A stretch of DNA of 64,000 nucleotides from Jeotgalibacillus alimentarius (lineage in GTDB: Bacteria; Bacillota; Bacilli; Bacillales; Jeotgalibacillaceae), in NCBI RefSeq assembly GCF_000829445.1, contig NZ_JXRQ01000017.1:310001-374000 (forward strand), read 5' to 3'. The notes beneath the pieces are model-generated. The model saw only the letters and a program-made list of their open reading frames with translations, was not told the origin of the DNA and ran no database searches. How positions within the stretch are numbered: position 1 is the first letter of the stretch; each line of letters opens with the position of its first letter. This document shows, piece after piece, positions 1 through 8,792 of the stretch. The position numbers were made by a program, and so were the translations under genes.

Positions 1-34
1 TTCATTTATTTTTTATTCTTTAATATTACAGTTG

Positions 35-43
35 TGTTATTAT
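35..43 (+). promoter_or_regulatory. Candidate extended -10 promoter of mraZ
   Basis: TGTTATTAT at 35-43 reads as an extended -10 element (TGn plus TATTAT). No convincing -35 hexamer is seen at the usual distance. The expected transcription start, near 50, would place the MraZ boxes immediately downstream, where a bound repressor would block transcription. This is a reading of the sequence, not a mapped start. Confidence 0.4.
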
Positions 44-52
44 ATCAGAAAC

Positions 53-79
53 GAGTGGTACAAAGTGGGGGACTGTGGT
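53..79 (+). promoter_or_regulatory. MraZ operator, three GTGG boxes at 10-bp period
   Basis: GTGG occurs at 55-58, 65-68 and 75-78, exactly 10 bp apart, with A-rich bases before the first two (GAGTGG, AAAGTGG). MraZ proteins are known to bind short TGGG- or AAAGTG-type direct repeats on one face of the helix upstream of their own operon. The arrangement just upstream of mraZ therefore suggests autoregulation of the dcw cluster. Confidence 0.7.
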
Positions 80-107
80 ACATTTATTTTGAGAGGTGGG
101 AAACCTG

Positions 108-539
108 ATGTTCATGGGGGAGTATCAACATTCAATCGATACAAAAGGGAGAATCATTGTCCCTGCAAAATACCGTGAACATGTTAAAGATCTTTTTGTG
201 ATTACAAGAGGTCTGGATCAGTGTTTATTTGGTTACCCTATGGATGAATGGCGCCGTCTCGAGGAGAAAGTCCGTTCACTTCCTGTAACGAAGAAGGATG
301 CAAGAGCATTTGCCAGGTTTTTCTTTTCCGGTGCAGTTGAATGTGAGATTGACAAGCAGGGGAGAATTAATCTTCCCAAAAATTTAATTGATTACGCGAA
401 AATTGAAAAAGAATGTATGATTATCGGGGTTTCATCAAGAATTGAGATTTGGGATAAAGCGGTCTGGAACGATTACTTGTCTGAATCCGAAGAATCATTT
501 GCAGAAATTGCAGAAAACCTGATTGATTTTGACTTATAG
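108..539 (+). CDS. mraZ: Transcriptional regulator MraZ
   Basis: MraZ is a 143-residue DNA-binding protein with two AbrB-like half-domains that forms ring-shaped oligomers and controls the dcw operon. The sequence opens with [15 protein letters not shown], and each half holds a DxKGR/DxQGR-type loop (about residues 11-15 and 84-88). Length equals the B. subtilis protein. ATG at 108 is chosen over the in-frame GTG at 96 because AGGTGG at 94-99 gives a correctly spaced ribosome binding site only for 108. It is first in the cluster, 27 bp before rsmH, with three candidate operator boxes upstream. Confidence 0.96.
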   Translation: MFMGEYQHSIDTKGRIIVPAKYREHVKDLFVITRGLDQCLFGYPMDEWRRLEEKVRSLPVTKKDARAFARFFFSGAVECEIDKQGRINLPKNLIDYAKIEKECMIIGVSSRIEIWDKAVWNDYLSESEESFAEIAENLIDFDL

Positions 540-566
540 AATTTAAAAAGTGTTGAGGTGGCAAGG

Positions 567-1502
567 ATGTTTGATCATACGACTGTCCTTTTGAAAGAAA
601 CAGTTGATGGACTGAATATTAAAAAGGACGGTATATATGTAGACTGTACGCTTGGCGGTGCAGGACACAGTGAGTATTTATTATCCCAATTATCCAGTGA
701 AGGTCATCTTTATTGTTTTGATCAGGATAAAACAGCCATTGAACATGCAAAACAGAAACTAGCGCCTTATAAAGGTCAAGTGACATTTATTCAATCGAAT
801 TTCAGACATTTAAAGGAAGAGCTGAATGAGCGCGGTGTTATGAAAGTAGACGGCATTTTATATGACCTGGGTGTTTCATCTCCACAGCTGGACACACCTG
901 AAAGAGGATTCAGCTACCATCATGATGCACCGCTTGATATGAGGATGGATCAGACTTCACCTCTGACAGCAAGAGTGGTGGTAAATGAGTGGCCTTTTGA
1001 AGATCTGGTCAGAATTTTTTTCAGATATGGGGAAGAAAAATTTTCTAAGCAGATCGCCCGGAAAATCGAAGCTGCGCGTGAACTTAAGCCGATTGAAACG
1101 ACGGCAGAGCTTGTTGAATGTATTAAAGATGGAATACCTGCACCAGCAAGACGAAAAGGCGGACACCCTGCCAAAAGAGTTTTCCAGGCAATTAGAATTG
1201 CAGTAAATGACGAACTTGGTGTCATCGAGGAGTCGCTTGAACAGGCAATCGGGATGCTGAATCCGGGGGGAAGAATCAGCGTCATTACCTTCCATTCTTT
1301 AGAGGACAGAATCTGTAAAACAATGTTTAAAGAAGCTGCAAAAGGACCGGAATTACCACCTGGTCTGCCGGTGATTCCGGAAGGGTACGAACCTGAATTA
1401 AAGCTGATTACCAGAAAGCCGATCACAGCAAGTGATGAAGAACTTGAACATAATAACCGTTCAAGATCGGCAAAACTTAGAATAGCAGAGAAAAACAGAT
1501 AA
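567..1502 (+). CDS. rsmH: 16S rRNA (cytosine-1402 N4)-methyltransferase RsmH
   Basis: RsmH (formerly MraW) uses S-adenosylmethionine to methylate N4 of C1402 in 16S rRNA at the ribosomal P site. The 311-residue protein has the SAM-binding motif [10 protein letters not shown] near residue 30, [12 protein letters not shown] around residue 100, and the C-terminal [10 protein letters not shown] signature. The start at 567 gives MFDHTTVLL and the B. subtilis length; GTG at 558 would sit inside the ribosome binding site TTGAGGTGG. It lies between mraZ and ftsL, its conserved place in the cluster. Confidence 0.97.
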   Translation: MFDHTTVLLKETVDGLNIKKDGIYVDCTLGGAGHSEYLLSQLSSEGHLYCFDQDKTAIEHAKQKLAPYKGQVTFIQSNFRHLKEELNERGVMKVDGILYDLGVSSPQLDTPERGFSYHHDAPLDMRMDQTSPLTARVVVNEWPFEDLVRIFFRYGEEKFSKQIARKIEAARELKPIETTAELVECIKDGIPAPARRKGGHPAKRVFQAIRIAVNDELGVIEESLEQAIGMLNPGGRISVITFHSLEDRICKTMFKEAAKGPELPPGLPVIPEGYEPELKLITRKPITASDEELEHNNRSRSAKLRIAEKNR

Positions 1503-1523
1503 AAGCGAAATGGGGGAAATAGA

Positions 1524-1877
1524 ATGATGAACTCTGCAAGAAATCTTGAGCACAAGCAGTCTGTTCAGGTTACAAAGAAAAAAGTAGTCAAGAAAAGGAC
1601 GTCCGCATTTACACTTGGTGAAAAAATGATCGCTGCAATCTTTGCTGCATTCGTGTGTATTGCGAGTCTTCAAATCATTACTGCCCAGGCTGAAATCTAT
1701 AATACAAATAAAGAGATTCAGCAACTAGAATCCAACATTGTGACCCAGGAAAATGTGAATAATGACCTGACAATTCAGGTGAGTCAGATGAGTACATATG
1801 AGCGTGTCTGGGAAAAAGCAAAAGAACTCGGACTGACGCTGAATGATTCAAATGTTAAGGTTGTGCAGCAGCCATGA
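1524..1877 (+). CDS. ftsL: Cell division protein FtsL
   Basis: FtsL is a small bitopic membrane protein of the divisome that forms a coiled-coil complex with DivIC and DivIB and supports septal synthesis by PBP2B and its SEDS partner. The 117-residue sequence has a basic cytoplasmic tail (KKKVVKKR), one membrane segment at about residues 37-57, and a heptad-like extracellular coiled coil. Sequence identity between FtsL proteins is low, so the call rests on size, topology and position between rsmH and pbpB. The stop overlaps the pbpB start (ATGA). ATG at 1527 is an equally possible start. Confidence 0.92.
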   Translation: MMNSARNLEHKQSVQVTKKKVVKKRTSAFTLGEKMIAAIFAAFVCIASLQIITAQAEIYNTNKEIQQLESNIVTQENVNNDLTIQVSQMSTYERVWEKAKELGLTLNDSNVKVVQQP

Positions 1878-4060
1878 GGAAATTGAAAAAGAATTGGGGA
1901 GCCTACCTGCTGTTTACAGTATTTAGTGCTCTCTTTTTCATTTTAGTTGTAAGATTTATGACTTTACAGATCACAGGAGAAGCAGAAGGCAGAGATCTTG
2001 CAGCCCAGGCTCAGGCGCAGTATGCAAGAAGCCAGATTCTTGAAGCTGAAAGAGGGAAAATATTGGACCGTAACGGGGAAGTCATTGCAGAAGATACGCA
2101 GACTTATAAAATCGTAGCGGTACTGGATGAAAATCTGACCACAAATGAAGAAAACCCTCGTCATGTCATGAATCCTGAATCGACTGCAAGAACACTATCA
2201 CAGTACCTGGACCTTACAGAGAGTGAAATCCTCGATATTCTTACACTTGACAGAAAACAGGTTGAATTCGGTACTGAGGGTAAAGATATCCCACTGGAAA
2301 TTAAGCAGCAGATAGAAGATGAAAAATTGCCGGGTATATTCTTTCTTCAGGACCTGAAAAGATTTTATCCAAATGGTATTTTCTCATCTCATCTGATTGG
2401 ATACGCCCAGCCTGAAGCAACAGACGATGGCATGGTAAAGACCATTGGTAAAATGGGGATAGAAAAAAATCTCAATGACTTTCTTGAAGGAAAAAGCGGT
2501 GAACTTTCATTTGAGACTGATGCAAGAGGTTACCTGCTTCCTGGCGGTGAAGAGGCGATTAAAAAAGCCCGGGATGGCCATGACGTATATTTAACGATTG
2601 ATAAAAAAATTCAGACATTCTTAGAAGACGCAATGAGTCAGGTATCTGAAGAATATAACCCCGGCAATATGTTCGGAGTAGTTGCTGATGCCAAGACCGG
2701 TGAAATCCTTGCGATGAGCCAGCGTCCAACGTTTGACCCTGATACGCGTGTAGGCTTAAGTGATAACTGGTATAACCAGATTGTCGAGAGTACTTTTGAA
2801 CCTGGTTCTACATTTAAAACCTTTTCACTAGCGGCGGCTGTAGAAGAAGGAGTGTTTAATCCAAATGCTACCTATCAGTCAGGATCATATGACGTACTGG
2901 GACAAAAAATTAGTGATCACAATAATGTAGGGTGGGGAACCATCAGTTATCTCGAAGGTGTACAGCGGTCCTCTAACACAGCATTTGCAAAACTACTCGA
3001 ATTAATGGGAGACGACGTATATAGAAATTATCTGGATGACTTTGGGTTCGGTCAAATCACAGGAATTGACCTGCCTAATGAAGCACCCGGTCAAATTTTA
3101 TATAATTATCCGCTTGAAAAAGTGACGACTATTTTTGGTCAGGGTACAACTGTTACGCCTCTGCAGATGATTCAGGCAGAAACCGCGATTGCAGGTGACG
3201 GGCAAATGAAGCGTCCCTACGTTCTTTCCAAAGTGGTTAACCCTGATACTGGTGAAGCAGTATATGAAGGAGAAACGGAAATAAGCGGACAGCCGATTTC
3301 AGCTGACACTGCAGCAAAAGTAAGAGAGTATCTGGCTTCTACAATAACGAGTGAGGTGGGTACCGGACAGCCATTCAGTATACCTGGATACGAAGTGTCA
3401 GGAAAGTCCGGCACAGCTGAAATTCCTGATCCAAATACAGGCGGATATATGAGAGGCAGAGATAATTATCTGTTTTCATTTATGGGAATGGCACCGGCTG
3501 ATGATCCGGAGCTGATCGTATATGTCGGGGTTCAGCAGCCCGCTCTGCCACTTGATGAAATTGGTTCTGTTCCGGTATCAAAAGTGTTCAATTCTGTTAT
3601 GCTGAACAGCTTAAAATACCGTAATATTCAACCGGCTGAAGCGCCTGTAAAAGAAAATGTATCCGTAAAAGACTATACGGATCAAAATGTATCAGATGTA
3701 AGACAAGAGCTCGAAGCAGCTGGTCTTGAAGTCATTGTACTCGGCACCGGCTCTGTGATTAAGAGCCAGTCAGCTGTTGACACTGACTTAATAGCAGGTG
3801 AAAAGCTGATTCTGGTTACAGATGGGGACTTAACAATACCTGATCTGACCGGCTGGTCGTATAGAGACGTGGTTAAAGCTGCAGCAGCTGCGGATCTTCA
3901 GCTGAATGCCACAGGAGCAGGATTTGCAGTTCAGCAGAATGTAACCGCAGATACAATCATTACACAGGACCAGCCGCTCACAGTAAAATTTGAAACACCT
4001 GAAGAAACAAGAACAAGATTAAGCCAGCCTGAAGAAGAGAGCGAACTTCCGCAGGACTGA
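1874..4060 (+). CDS. pbpB: Penicillin-binding protein 2B, septal transpeptidase
   Basis: This class B PBP crosslinks septal peptidoglycan as the partner of a SEDS glycosyltransferase. The 728 residues show an N-terminal membrane anchor (about 9-30), a dimerisation domain, and the transpeptidase motifs STFK (catalytic Ser near 312), SSN near 366 and KSGT near 511. Two PASTA repeats follow at about 600-710. Two PASTA domains and an acidic tail are usual for Bacillales PBP2B. It overlaps ftsL by 4 bp and ends at a strong terminator, so spoVD is probably separately transcribed. Confidence 0.96.
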   Translation: MRKLKKNWGAYLLFTVFSALFFILVVRFMTLQITGEAEGRDLAAQAQAQYARSQILEAERGKILDRNGEVIAEDTQTYKIVAVLDENLTTNEENPRHVMNPESTARTLSQYLDLTESEILDILTLDRKQVEFGTEGKDIPLEIKQQIEDEKLPGIFFLQDLKRFYPNGIFSSHLIGYAQPEATDDGMVKTIGKMGIEKNLNDFLEGKSGELSFETDARGYLLPGGEEAIKKARDGHDVYLTIDKKIQTFLEDAMSQVSEEYNPGNMFGVVADAKTGEILAMSQRPTFDPDTRVGLSDNWYNQIVESTFEPGSTFKTFSLAAAVEEGVFNPNATYQSGSYDVLGQKISDHNNVGWGTISYLEGVQRSSNTAFAKLLELMGDDVYRNYLDDFGFGQITGIDLPNEAPGQILYNYPLEKVTTIFGQGTTVTPLQMIQAETAIAGDGQMKRPYVLSKVVNPDTGEAVYEGETEISGQPISADTAAKVREYLASTITSEVGTGQPFSIPGYEVSGKSGTAEIPDPNTGGYMRGRDNYLFSFMGMAPADDPELIVYVGVQQPALPLDEIGSVPVSKVFNSVMLNSLKYRNIQPAEAPVKENVSVKDYTDQNVSDVRQELEAAGLEVIVLGTGSVIKSQSAVDTDLIAGEKLILVTDGDLTIPDLTGWSYRDVVKAAAAADLQLNATGAGFAVQQNVTADTIITQDQPLTVKFETPEETRTRLSQPEEESELPQD

Positions 4061-4072
4061 ATTAGAAACATG

Positions 4073-4108
4073 AAAAGCCTTTTCTGATCACTTCAGAAAA
4101 GGCTTTTT
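4073..4108 (+). terminator. Rho-independent terminator after pbpB
   Basis: A 15-bp stem, AAAAGCCTTTTCTGA pairing with TCAGAAAAGGCTTTT around a TCACT loop, is followed by a T run. It lies 12 bp after the pbpB stop and should close the mraZ-pbpB unit. Confidence 0.9.
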
Positions 4109-4136
4109 GCATACCTGAAAAATCCTGACATACGAT
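4109..4136 (+). promoter_or_regulatory. Candidate sigma-E promoter of spoVD
   Basis: GCATACC at 4109-4115 and CATACGAT at 4129-4136, separated by 13 bp, resemble the mother-cell sigma-E elements (KMATATT and CATACAnT). In B. subtilis spoVD is transcribed by sigma-E. The predicted start near 4143 lies before the chosen spoVD start codon at 4167. Only 5 of 7 positions fit at -35. Confidence 0.5.
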
Positions 4137-4166
4137 GTGAATATAGCTTACTACAGGGGGAACAGT

Positions 4167-6086
4167 GTGCAGTATTTTTCAGAGAGGTTAATTAAGAAGA
4201 GACTACTGGTCGTGTTTGCCTTATTCTTGCTTATTTTCTTTGTCGTGATCATCAGACTTTTTTTCGTCCAGGTCATTTCCCATGAAAAATTATATGATAA
4301 AGCAATTGAAAGCTGGACGAGGGAATTACCGTTAGAACCTGAACGCGGCTCTATCTTTGACAGAAACGGTGAACCCATTGTATTAAATGAGTCCGCGCCA
4401 AGTCTCTTCATCATACCCAAACAGATTGAGGACCGTGAAAAGACTTCTGCACTATTAAGCAAAGTGTTGAAAATGCCAGAGGAAAAAGCAGCAGAGTTTG
4501 TAAACAGAAAAGGCTCGATTGAAAAGCTGCACCCGGAAGGCAGGAAGCTTTCATTTGATCAGGTAAGAGCGCTTGAAGAGGCATCACTTCCGGGAGTATA
4601 TATTGCAGATGACTATAAGCGTGCTTATCCTCATGGAAGGATGCTTTCACATGTGCTTGGATTTATTGGGGTTGATAACAGAGGATTATCAGGACTCGAA
4701 CTGCTGTATGACGATCAGCTATATGGCATTCAGGGAGCAACCGGCCTGTTCACGGATGCGAAAGGTAAAGAGATGGAAAAGTCAGGTTCATTTAACAAGG
4801 AACCTGAACACGGGATGGACCTGCACTTAACAATCGACCTGAACGTGCAGAATGTACTTGAACGTGAATTGACGAATGCACAGGAAAAATATGATGCAGA
4901 TCAGATCTTAGCCCTTGCTATGAATCCGAAGACAGGTGAAATTCTGGGAATGGCTTCAAGGCCGGACTTTGACCCATCTAATTATCAGCAGTTCTCTCCG
5001 GACATTTATAACAGAGTATTACCGATCTGGAGAACGTATGAACCAGGATCAACTTTTAAAATTATTACACTTGCAGCAGCGCTTGAAGAAGGACTTGTAG
5101 ACCTTGAAAACGAGCAGTTCTATGACAGCGGTCATGTGGAAGTAGGCGGGGTGAAGCTTCACTGCTGGCAAAGAGAAGGCCATGGAAGTCAGACGTTTCT
5201 GGAGGTCGTTCAGAATTCATGTAACCCTGGATTTATAGAATTAGGAAACAGACTTGGTAAAGACAGGTTATTATCTTATATTCATGATTTCGGATTTGGA
5301 CAGAAAACAGGTATTGATCTGACAGGTGAAGCGAGCGGAATATTATTTAAGCCGGAAAATATGGGGCCTGTTGAACAGGCGACCACCGCTTTTGGACAGG
5401 GGGTTTCAGTCACTCCGATCCAGCAGGCGGCAGCTGTTTCGGCTGTGATAAACGGTGGTCATCTTCCAGTTCCCACGATTACAAAGAAATGGACTGACTC
5501 CAATACGGGTGAAACCGTTCACGAAGTAGAGATGAAATCAAAAAGAAAAGTTATTTCTGAAGATGTATCCGCTGAAATGAGAGAAGCACTCGAATCTGTG
5601 GTGGCACAGGGTACAGGAAGAGGAGCTTTTGTCGATGGGTATCGTGTAGGCGGGAAAACAGGTACTGCACAAAAGGTCGAAGATGGCCGCTATATGAAAG
5701 ACAGTTACATTGTTTCATTTATAGGCTTTGCTCCAAGTGATGATCCGGAATTGCTGGTCTACCTTGCAGTTGACCACCCTAAAAATACAGTTCAATTCGG
5801 AGGTGTAGTTGCTGCACCGATCGTAGGTACAATCATTGAAGAATCATTAAATGCCATGGGTGTTGAAAGAAGAACAAAACAAATTGAAAAAGAAGTCAGG
5901 TGGTTAGACCCGCCTGAAGTCAAAGTCCCTGATGTAACTGGTATGACAAAAAGTGAACTGCTTGAAATGAACCTTCCGATTGAACTCGATATTAAAGGGG
6001 ATGGCAAAAAAGTAATCAGACAATCACCAGAACCGGGAGCCGTACTCGAAGAAGGGAATACACTTCGAATCTTCACTGGTCAATAG
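4167..6086 (+). CDS. spoVD: Stage V sporulation protein D, class B PBP
   Basis: SpoVD is the sporulation-specific transpeptidase that makes spore cortex peptidoglycan with the SEDS protein SpoVE. The 639-residue product has a membrane anchor at about 13-35, STFK (Ser near 295), SCN near 351, KTGT near 497 and one C-terminal PASTA repeat (about 586-639). GTG at 4167 is chosen because AGGGGG at 4155-4160 is well placed and the length fits B. subtilis (about 645). The longer GTG at 4137 would lie upstream of the likely transcription start. Confidence 0.95.
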   Translation: MQYFSERLIKKRLLVVFALFLLIFFVVIIRLFFVQVISHEKLYDKAIESWTRELPLEPERGSIFDRNGEPIVLNESAPSLFIIPKQIEDREKTSALLSKVLKMPEEKAAEFVNRKGSIEKLHPEGRKLSFDQVRALEEASLPGVYIADDYKRAYPHGRMLSHVLGFIGVDNRGLSGLELLYDDQLYGIQGATGLFTDAKGKEMEKSGSFNKEPEHGMDLHLTIDLNVQNVLERELTNAQEKYDADQILALAMNPKTGEILGMASRPDFDPSNYQQFSPDIYNRVLPIWRTYEPGSTFKIITLAAALEEGLVDLENEQFYDSGHVEVGGVKLHCWQREGHGSQTFLEVVQNSCNPGFIELGNRLGKDRLLSYIHDFGFGQKTGIDLTGEASGILFKPENMGPVEQATTAFGQGVSVTPIQQAAAVSAVINGGHLPVPTITKKWTDSNTGETVHEVEMKSKRKVISEDVSAEMREALESVVAQGTGRGAFVDGYRVGGKTGTAQKVEDGRYMKDSYIVSFIGFAPSDDPELLVYLAVDHPKNTVQFGGVVAAPIVGTIIEESLNAMGVERRTKQIEKEVRWLDPPEVKVPDVTGMTKSELLEMNLPIELDIKGDGKKVIRQSPEPGAVLEEGNTLRIFTGQ

Positions 6087-6145
6087 CATTCTTTCGACCT
6101 ATGAGGTAATATAGCAGTATAAGATTTGTTCGAGGAGTTGAATAT

Positions 6146-7624
6146 ATGAGACTTTCAGAGCTGTCAGGCTGCCTCCCGTTTTATACGATAAAAGGCCCTG
6201 AATCAGACCCTGAGATCATGAAGCTGTGTCATCATCATCAGGAAGTTGAAAACGGATCCCTTTTTGCAGCGATTAAAGGTGAACAATCTGACGGCAGATT
6301 ATATATAGAAAAAGCGATCGAAAATGGTGCAGCTGCTATTATATCTGATACTGAGTACGAATTGCCGGTGCCGCAGATTATTGTTAAACAGCCGAGGCAT
6401 GCACTTGCATATCTTGCCAATTATTTTTACGATTATCCGAGTTTCGATCTGAATGTGATCGGTGTGACCGGTACGAATGGAAAAACGACCGTTACTCATA
6501 TGATTCACAGTGTACTTGAAACTGCCGGTATGAAAACCGGTATGATTGGCACGCTGTATATGAAACAGGGGAACCAGGTGAGAAAAGCCGTTAATACCAC
6601 TCCTGATAGTTTATTACTGCAACAGACCCTGGCAGATTACAGAGATGCAGGAGTGAAGGCTGCAGTTCTCGAAGCTTCATCCCATGGTCTGTCTCAGGGC
6701 AGAATGTTCGGGTGTGATGTTGATATTGCAGTATTTACGAATATTACACAGGACCATCTCGACTATCATGAAACAATGGAGAATTATAAATGGGCAAAAA
6801 CCCTGCTATTCTCCCAGCTCGGTCATTCACACGTCAAATCATCACCAAAATTTGCTGTTCTGAACAACGATGATCCATTTTCAAAAGAGATAGAATCAGT
6901 TACATCTGCTCATATTTTAACGTACGGTCTAAGCAGTGATGCTGATATATATGCTGAAAATATAAATATTCAAAAAGAATCTGCTTCTTTTGTATTAAGA
7001 ACACCTTTGGGTCATACTGAAGTTGTTATCAAATTAGCTGGTATTTTTAATATTTATAATGCGCTGGCTGCAGCAGCAGTAGGTTTTGTAAATAGAATTT
7101 CTCTGCCGGAGATTGCCTCAGGTCTCGGGCAAATCTCAGGGGTACCCGGACGTTTTGAAATTGTCAGGCATGAGCATCCGTTTACAGTGATTGTGGATTA
7201 CGCCCATACGCCTGACAGCTTAAAAAATATCCTTCAGGCAGCAAACAGGATGAATCCGAACAATCTGATTACGTTAATTGGCTGCGGCGGCGACAGAGAT
7301 CGTGCCAAGCGTCCGGTTATGGCAAAAATTGCGTGTCAGTATGCGGATCATGCCATTTTCACCTCAGACAATCCGAGAAGTGAGGATCCGAAAAAAATTC
7401 TGAGGGATATGGAAAAGGGAGTGCCTGGTGACTGCTACACAGTGATTGAAGACCGTAAAGCGGCCATCAGCGAGGCGATCAGTCAGGCAACTCCCGGAGA
7501 TATTGTCATTATTGCAGGAAAAGGTCATGAAAAATATCAGATCATTCAAAATGAAAAAATCCCTTTTGATGATAAGTCTGTAGCTGAAGAAATACTGAGG
7601 GAATTACAGGTGAAGGGTGTTTAG
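6146..7624 (+). CDS. murE: UDP-MurNAc-tripeptide synthetase MurE
   Basis: MurE adds the third stem-peptide residue to UDP-MurNAc-L-Ala-D-Glu, using ATP, in the cytoplasm. The 492-residue protein has the three Mur ligase domains, with P-loop GVTGTNGKTTVTHM near residue 105 and the amino-acid-selecting motif DNPR near 407. DNPR is typical of meso-diaminopimelate-adding enzymes; lysine-adding MurE usually lacks that Arg. CGAGGAG lies ahead of the ATG. It follows spoVD by 59 bp and ends at a terminator that separates it from mraY. Confidence 0.96.
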   Translation: MRLSELSGCLPFYTIKGPESDPEIMKLCHHHQEVENGSLFAAIKGEQSDGRLYIEKAIENGAAAIISDTEYELPVPQIIVKQPRHALAYLANYFYDYPSFDLNVIGVTGTNGKTTVTHMIHSVLETAGMKTGMIGTLYMKQGNQVRKAVNTTPDSLLLQQTLADYRDAGVKAAVLEASSHGLSQGRMFGCDVDIAVFTNITQDHLDYHETMENYKWAKTLLFSQLGHSHVKSSPKFAVLNNDDPFSKEIESVTSAHILTYGLSSDADIYAENINIQKESASFVLRTPLGHTEVVIKLAGIFNIYNALAAAAVGFVNRISLPEIASGLGQISGVPGRFEIVRHEHPFTVIVDYAHTPDSLKNILQAANRMNPNNLITLIGCGGDRDRAKRPVMAKIACQYADHAIFTSDNPRSEDPKKILRDMEKGVPGDCYTVIEDRKAAISEAISQATPGDIVIIAGKGHEKYQIIQNEKIPFDDKSVAEEILRELQVKGV

Positions 7625-7638
7625 TCATAAACCTTTAT

Positions 7639-7670
7639 AAAAACTGAGACAAATTCGTCTCAGTTTTTTT
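7639..7670 (+). terminator. Rho-independent terminator after murE
   Basis: AAAACTGAGAC pairs with GTCTCAGTTTT around AAATTC and is followed by a T run. It separates spoVD-murE from the mraY unit, which has its own promoter. Confidence 0.9.
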
Positions 7671-7717
7671 CTGTTCACCAGTATAACAATTGTCCTGAAA
7701 TTAAAAATGTAACAAAC

Positions 7718-7746
7718 TTTACCGCTCTAAACACTGTGGTTATGAT
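7718..7746 (+). promoter_or_regulatory. Sigma-A-type promoter of mraY
   Basis: TTTACC at 7718-7723 and TATGAT at 7741-7746 are separated by 17 bp. The promoter sits between the murE terminator and mraY, leaving a leader of about 65 nt. Confidence 0.6.
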
Positions 7747-7817
7747 AAAATGAGAGATTGTCAGCATACAACATAAACAGTACAATAAACTGGAACGATT
7801 TGTTAGGAGGAAGCAAG

Positions 7818-8792
7818 ATGTCATTATGGGCTGTACTATGGGCAGCAATAGTTGGATTTGGAATTTCCGCAGCGGCAGCTCCGGTATTTATTCCATATTT
7901 AAGAAGATTAAAATTTGGACAAAGTATTAGGGAAGAAGGACCTGAATCCCATCAGAAAAAGTCCGGTACGCCAACAATGGGCGGTTTAATTATTTTGAGC
8001 GCACTGACGATTGCAACGGTAGCAGTCAGCGCGATCTTCGGTGTACTTTCCGTGACAACTTTTCTATTATTAATGGTCACAATTACCTTTGGCATCCTTG
8101 GATTCCTAGATGATTTCATTAAAGTAGCCAAAAAGAGAAACCTTGGCTTAACTTCAAAGCAGAAGCTTCTGGGACAAATTGTGATTGCAATTATATTTTA
8201 TATTGTTTTCAGCGCTAATGATTTTTCGTCAATCATTGCAATACCATTTACGTCAATTGAATTAAATCTTGGCATTTTATATGTCGCATTCGTTATTTTC
8301 TGGTTAGTCGGATTTTCGAATGCTGTTAACCTGACAGACGGACTTGACGGGCTTGTTTCAGGAACTGCAGTCATTGCATTTGGTGCATTTGCGCTGATCG
8401 CCTGGCAGCAGGAACAACTGGCACTGGCAATTTTCTGTATGGCAGCTGTCGGGGCGCTGCTTGGGTTCTTACTATTTAATGCCCATCCTGCAAAAGTATT
8501 TATGGGTGATACAGGTTCACTTGCTCTTGGTGGCGCGATCGGAACCGTATCATTGCTTGCAAAACAGGAAATCTTGCTCTTATTGATTGGGATTGTTTTC
8601 GTATTGGAGACTTTATCAGTTATGATTCAGGTTACTTCATTCAAAACAACTGGAAAAAGAGTTTTTAAGATGAGTCCGCTTCATCATCACTTTGAACTCA
8701 CTGGCTGGTCAGAATGGAAGGTCGTTACCGTCTTTTGGACAGTTGGTCTTGCAGCAGGTGTGATGGGCGTTCTAATAGGAGTGTATGGCTGA
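7818..8792 (+). CDS. mraY: Phospho-MurNAc-pentapeptide translocase MraY
   Basis: MraY transfers phospho-MurNAc-pentapeptide from UDP to undecaprenyl phosphate at the membrane, forming lipid I. The 324-residue protein is a polytopic membrane enzyme with about ten hydrophobic segments. The Mg2+-binding DD pair is in GFLDDFIKV, the NLTDGLDGL motif is near residue 175, and the HHHFE loop is near the C terminus. ATG at 7818 follows TTAGGAGGAAG and gives exactly the B. subtilis length. The stop shares its last base with the murD start. Confidence 0.97.
   Translation: MSLWAVLWAAIVGFGISAAAAPVFIPYLRRLKFGQSIREEGPESHQKKSGTPTMGGLIILSALTIATVAVSAIFGVLSVTTFLLLMVTITFGILGFLDDFIKVAKKRNLGLTSKQKLLGQIVIAIIFYIVFSANDFSSIIAIPFTSIELNLGILYVAFVIFWLVGFSNAVNLTDGLDGLVSGTAVIAFGAFALIAWQQEQLALAIFCMAAVGALLGFLLFNAHPAKVFMGDTGSLALGGAIGTVSLLAKQEILLLLIGIVFVLETLSVMIQVTSFKTTGKRVFKMSPLHHHFELTGWSEWKVVTVFWTVGLAAGVMGVLIGVYG

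Noticed and set aside
950-1555. 201-codon open frame on the minus strand across rsmH and ftsL
   Set aside because: It is antisense to two clear genes, has a low-complexity Ser/Leu composition and no recognisable domain; a shadow of coding sequence.
4137-4166. Longer spoVD start at GTG 4137
   Set aside because: It lies immediately after the candidate sigma-E -10, has no ribosome binding site, and adds residues not seen in SpoVD proteins.
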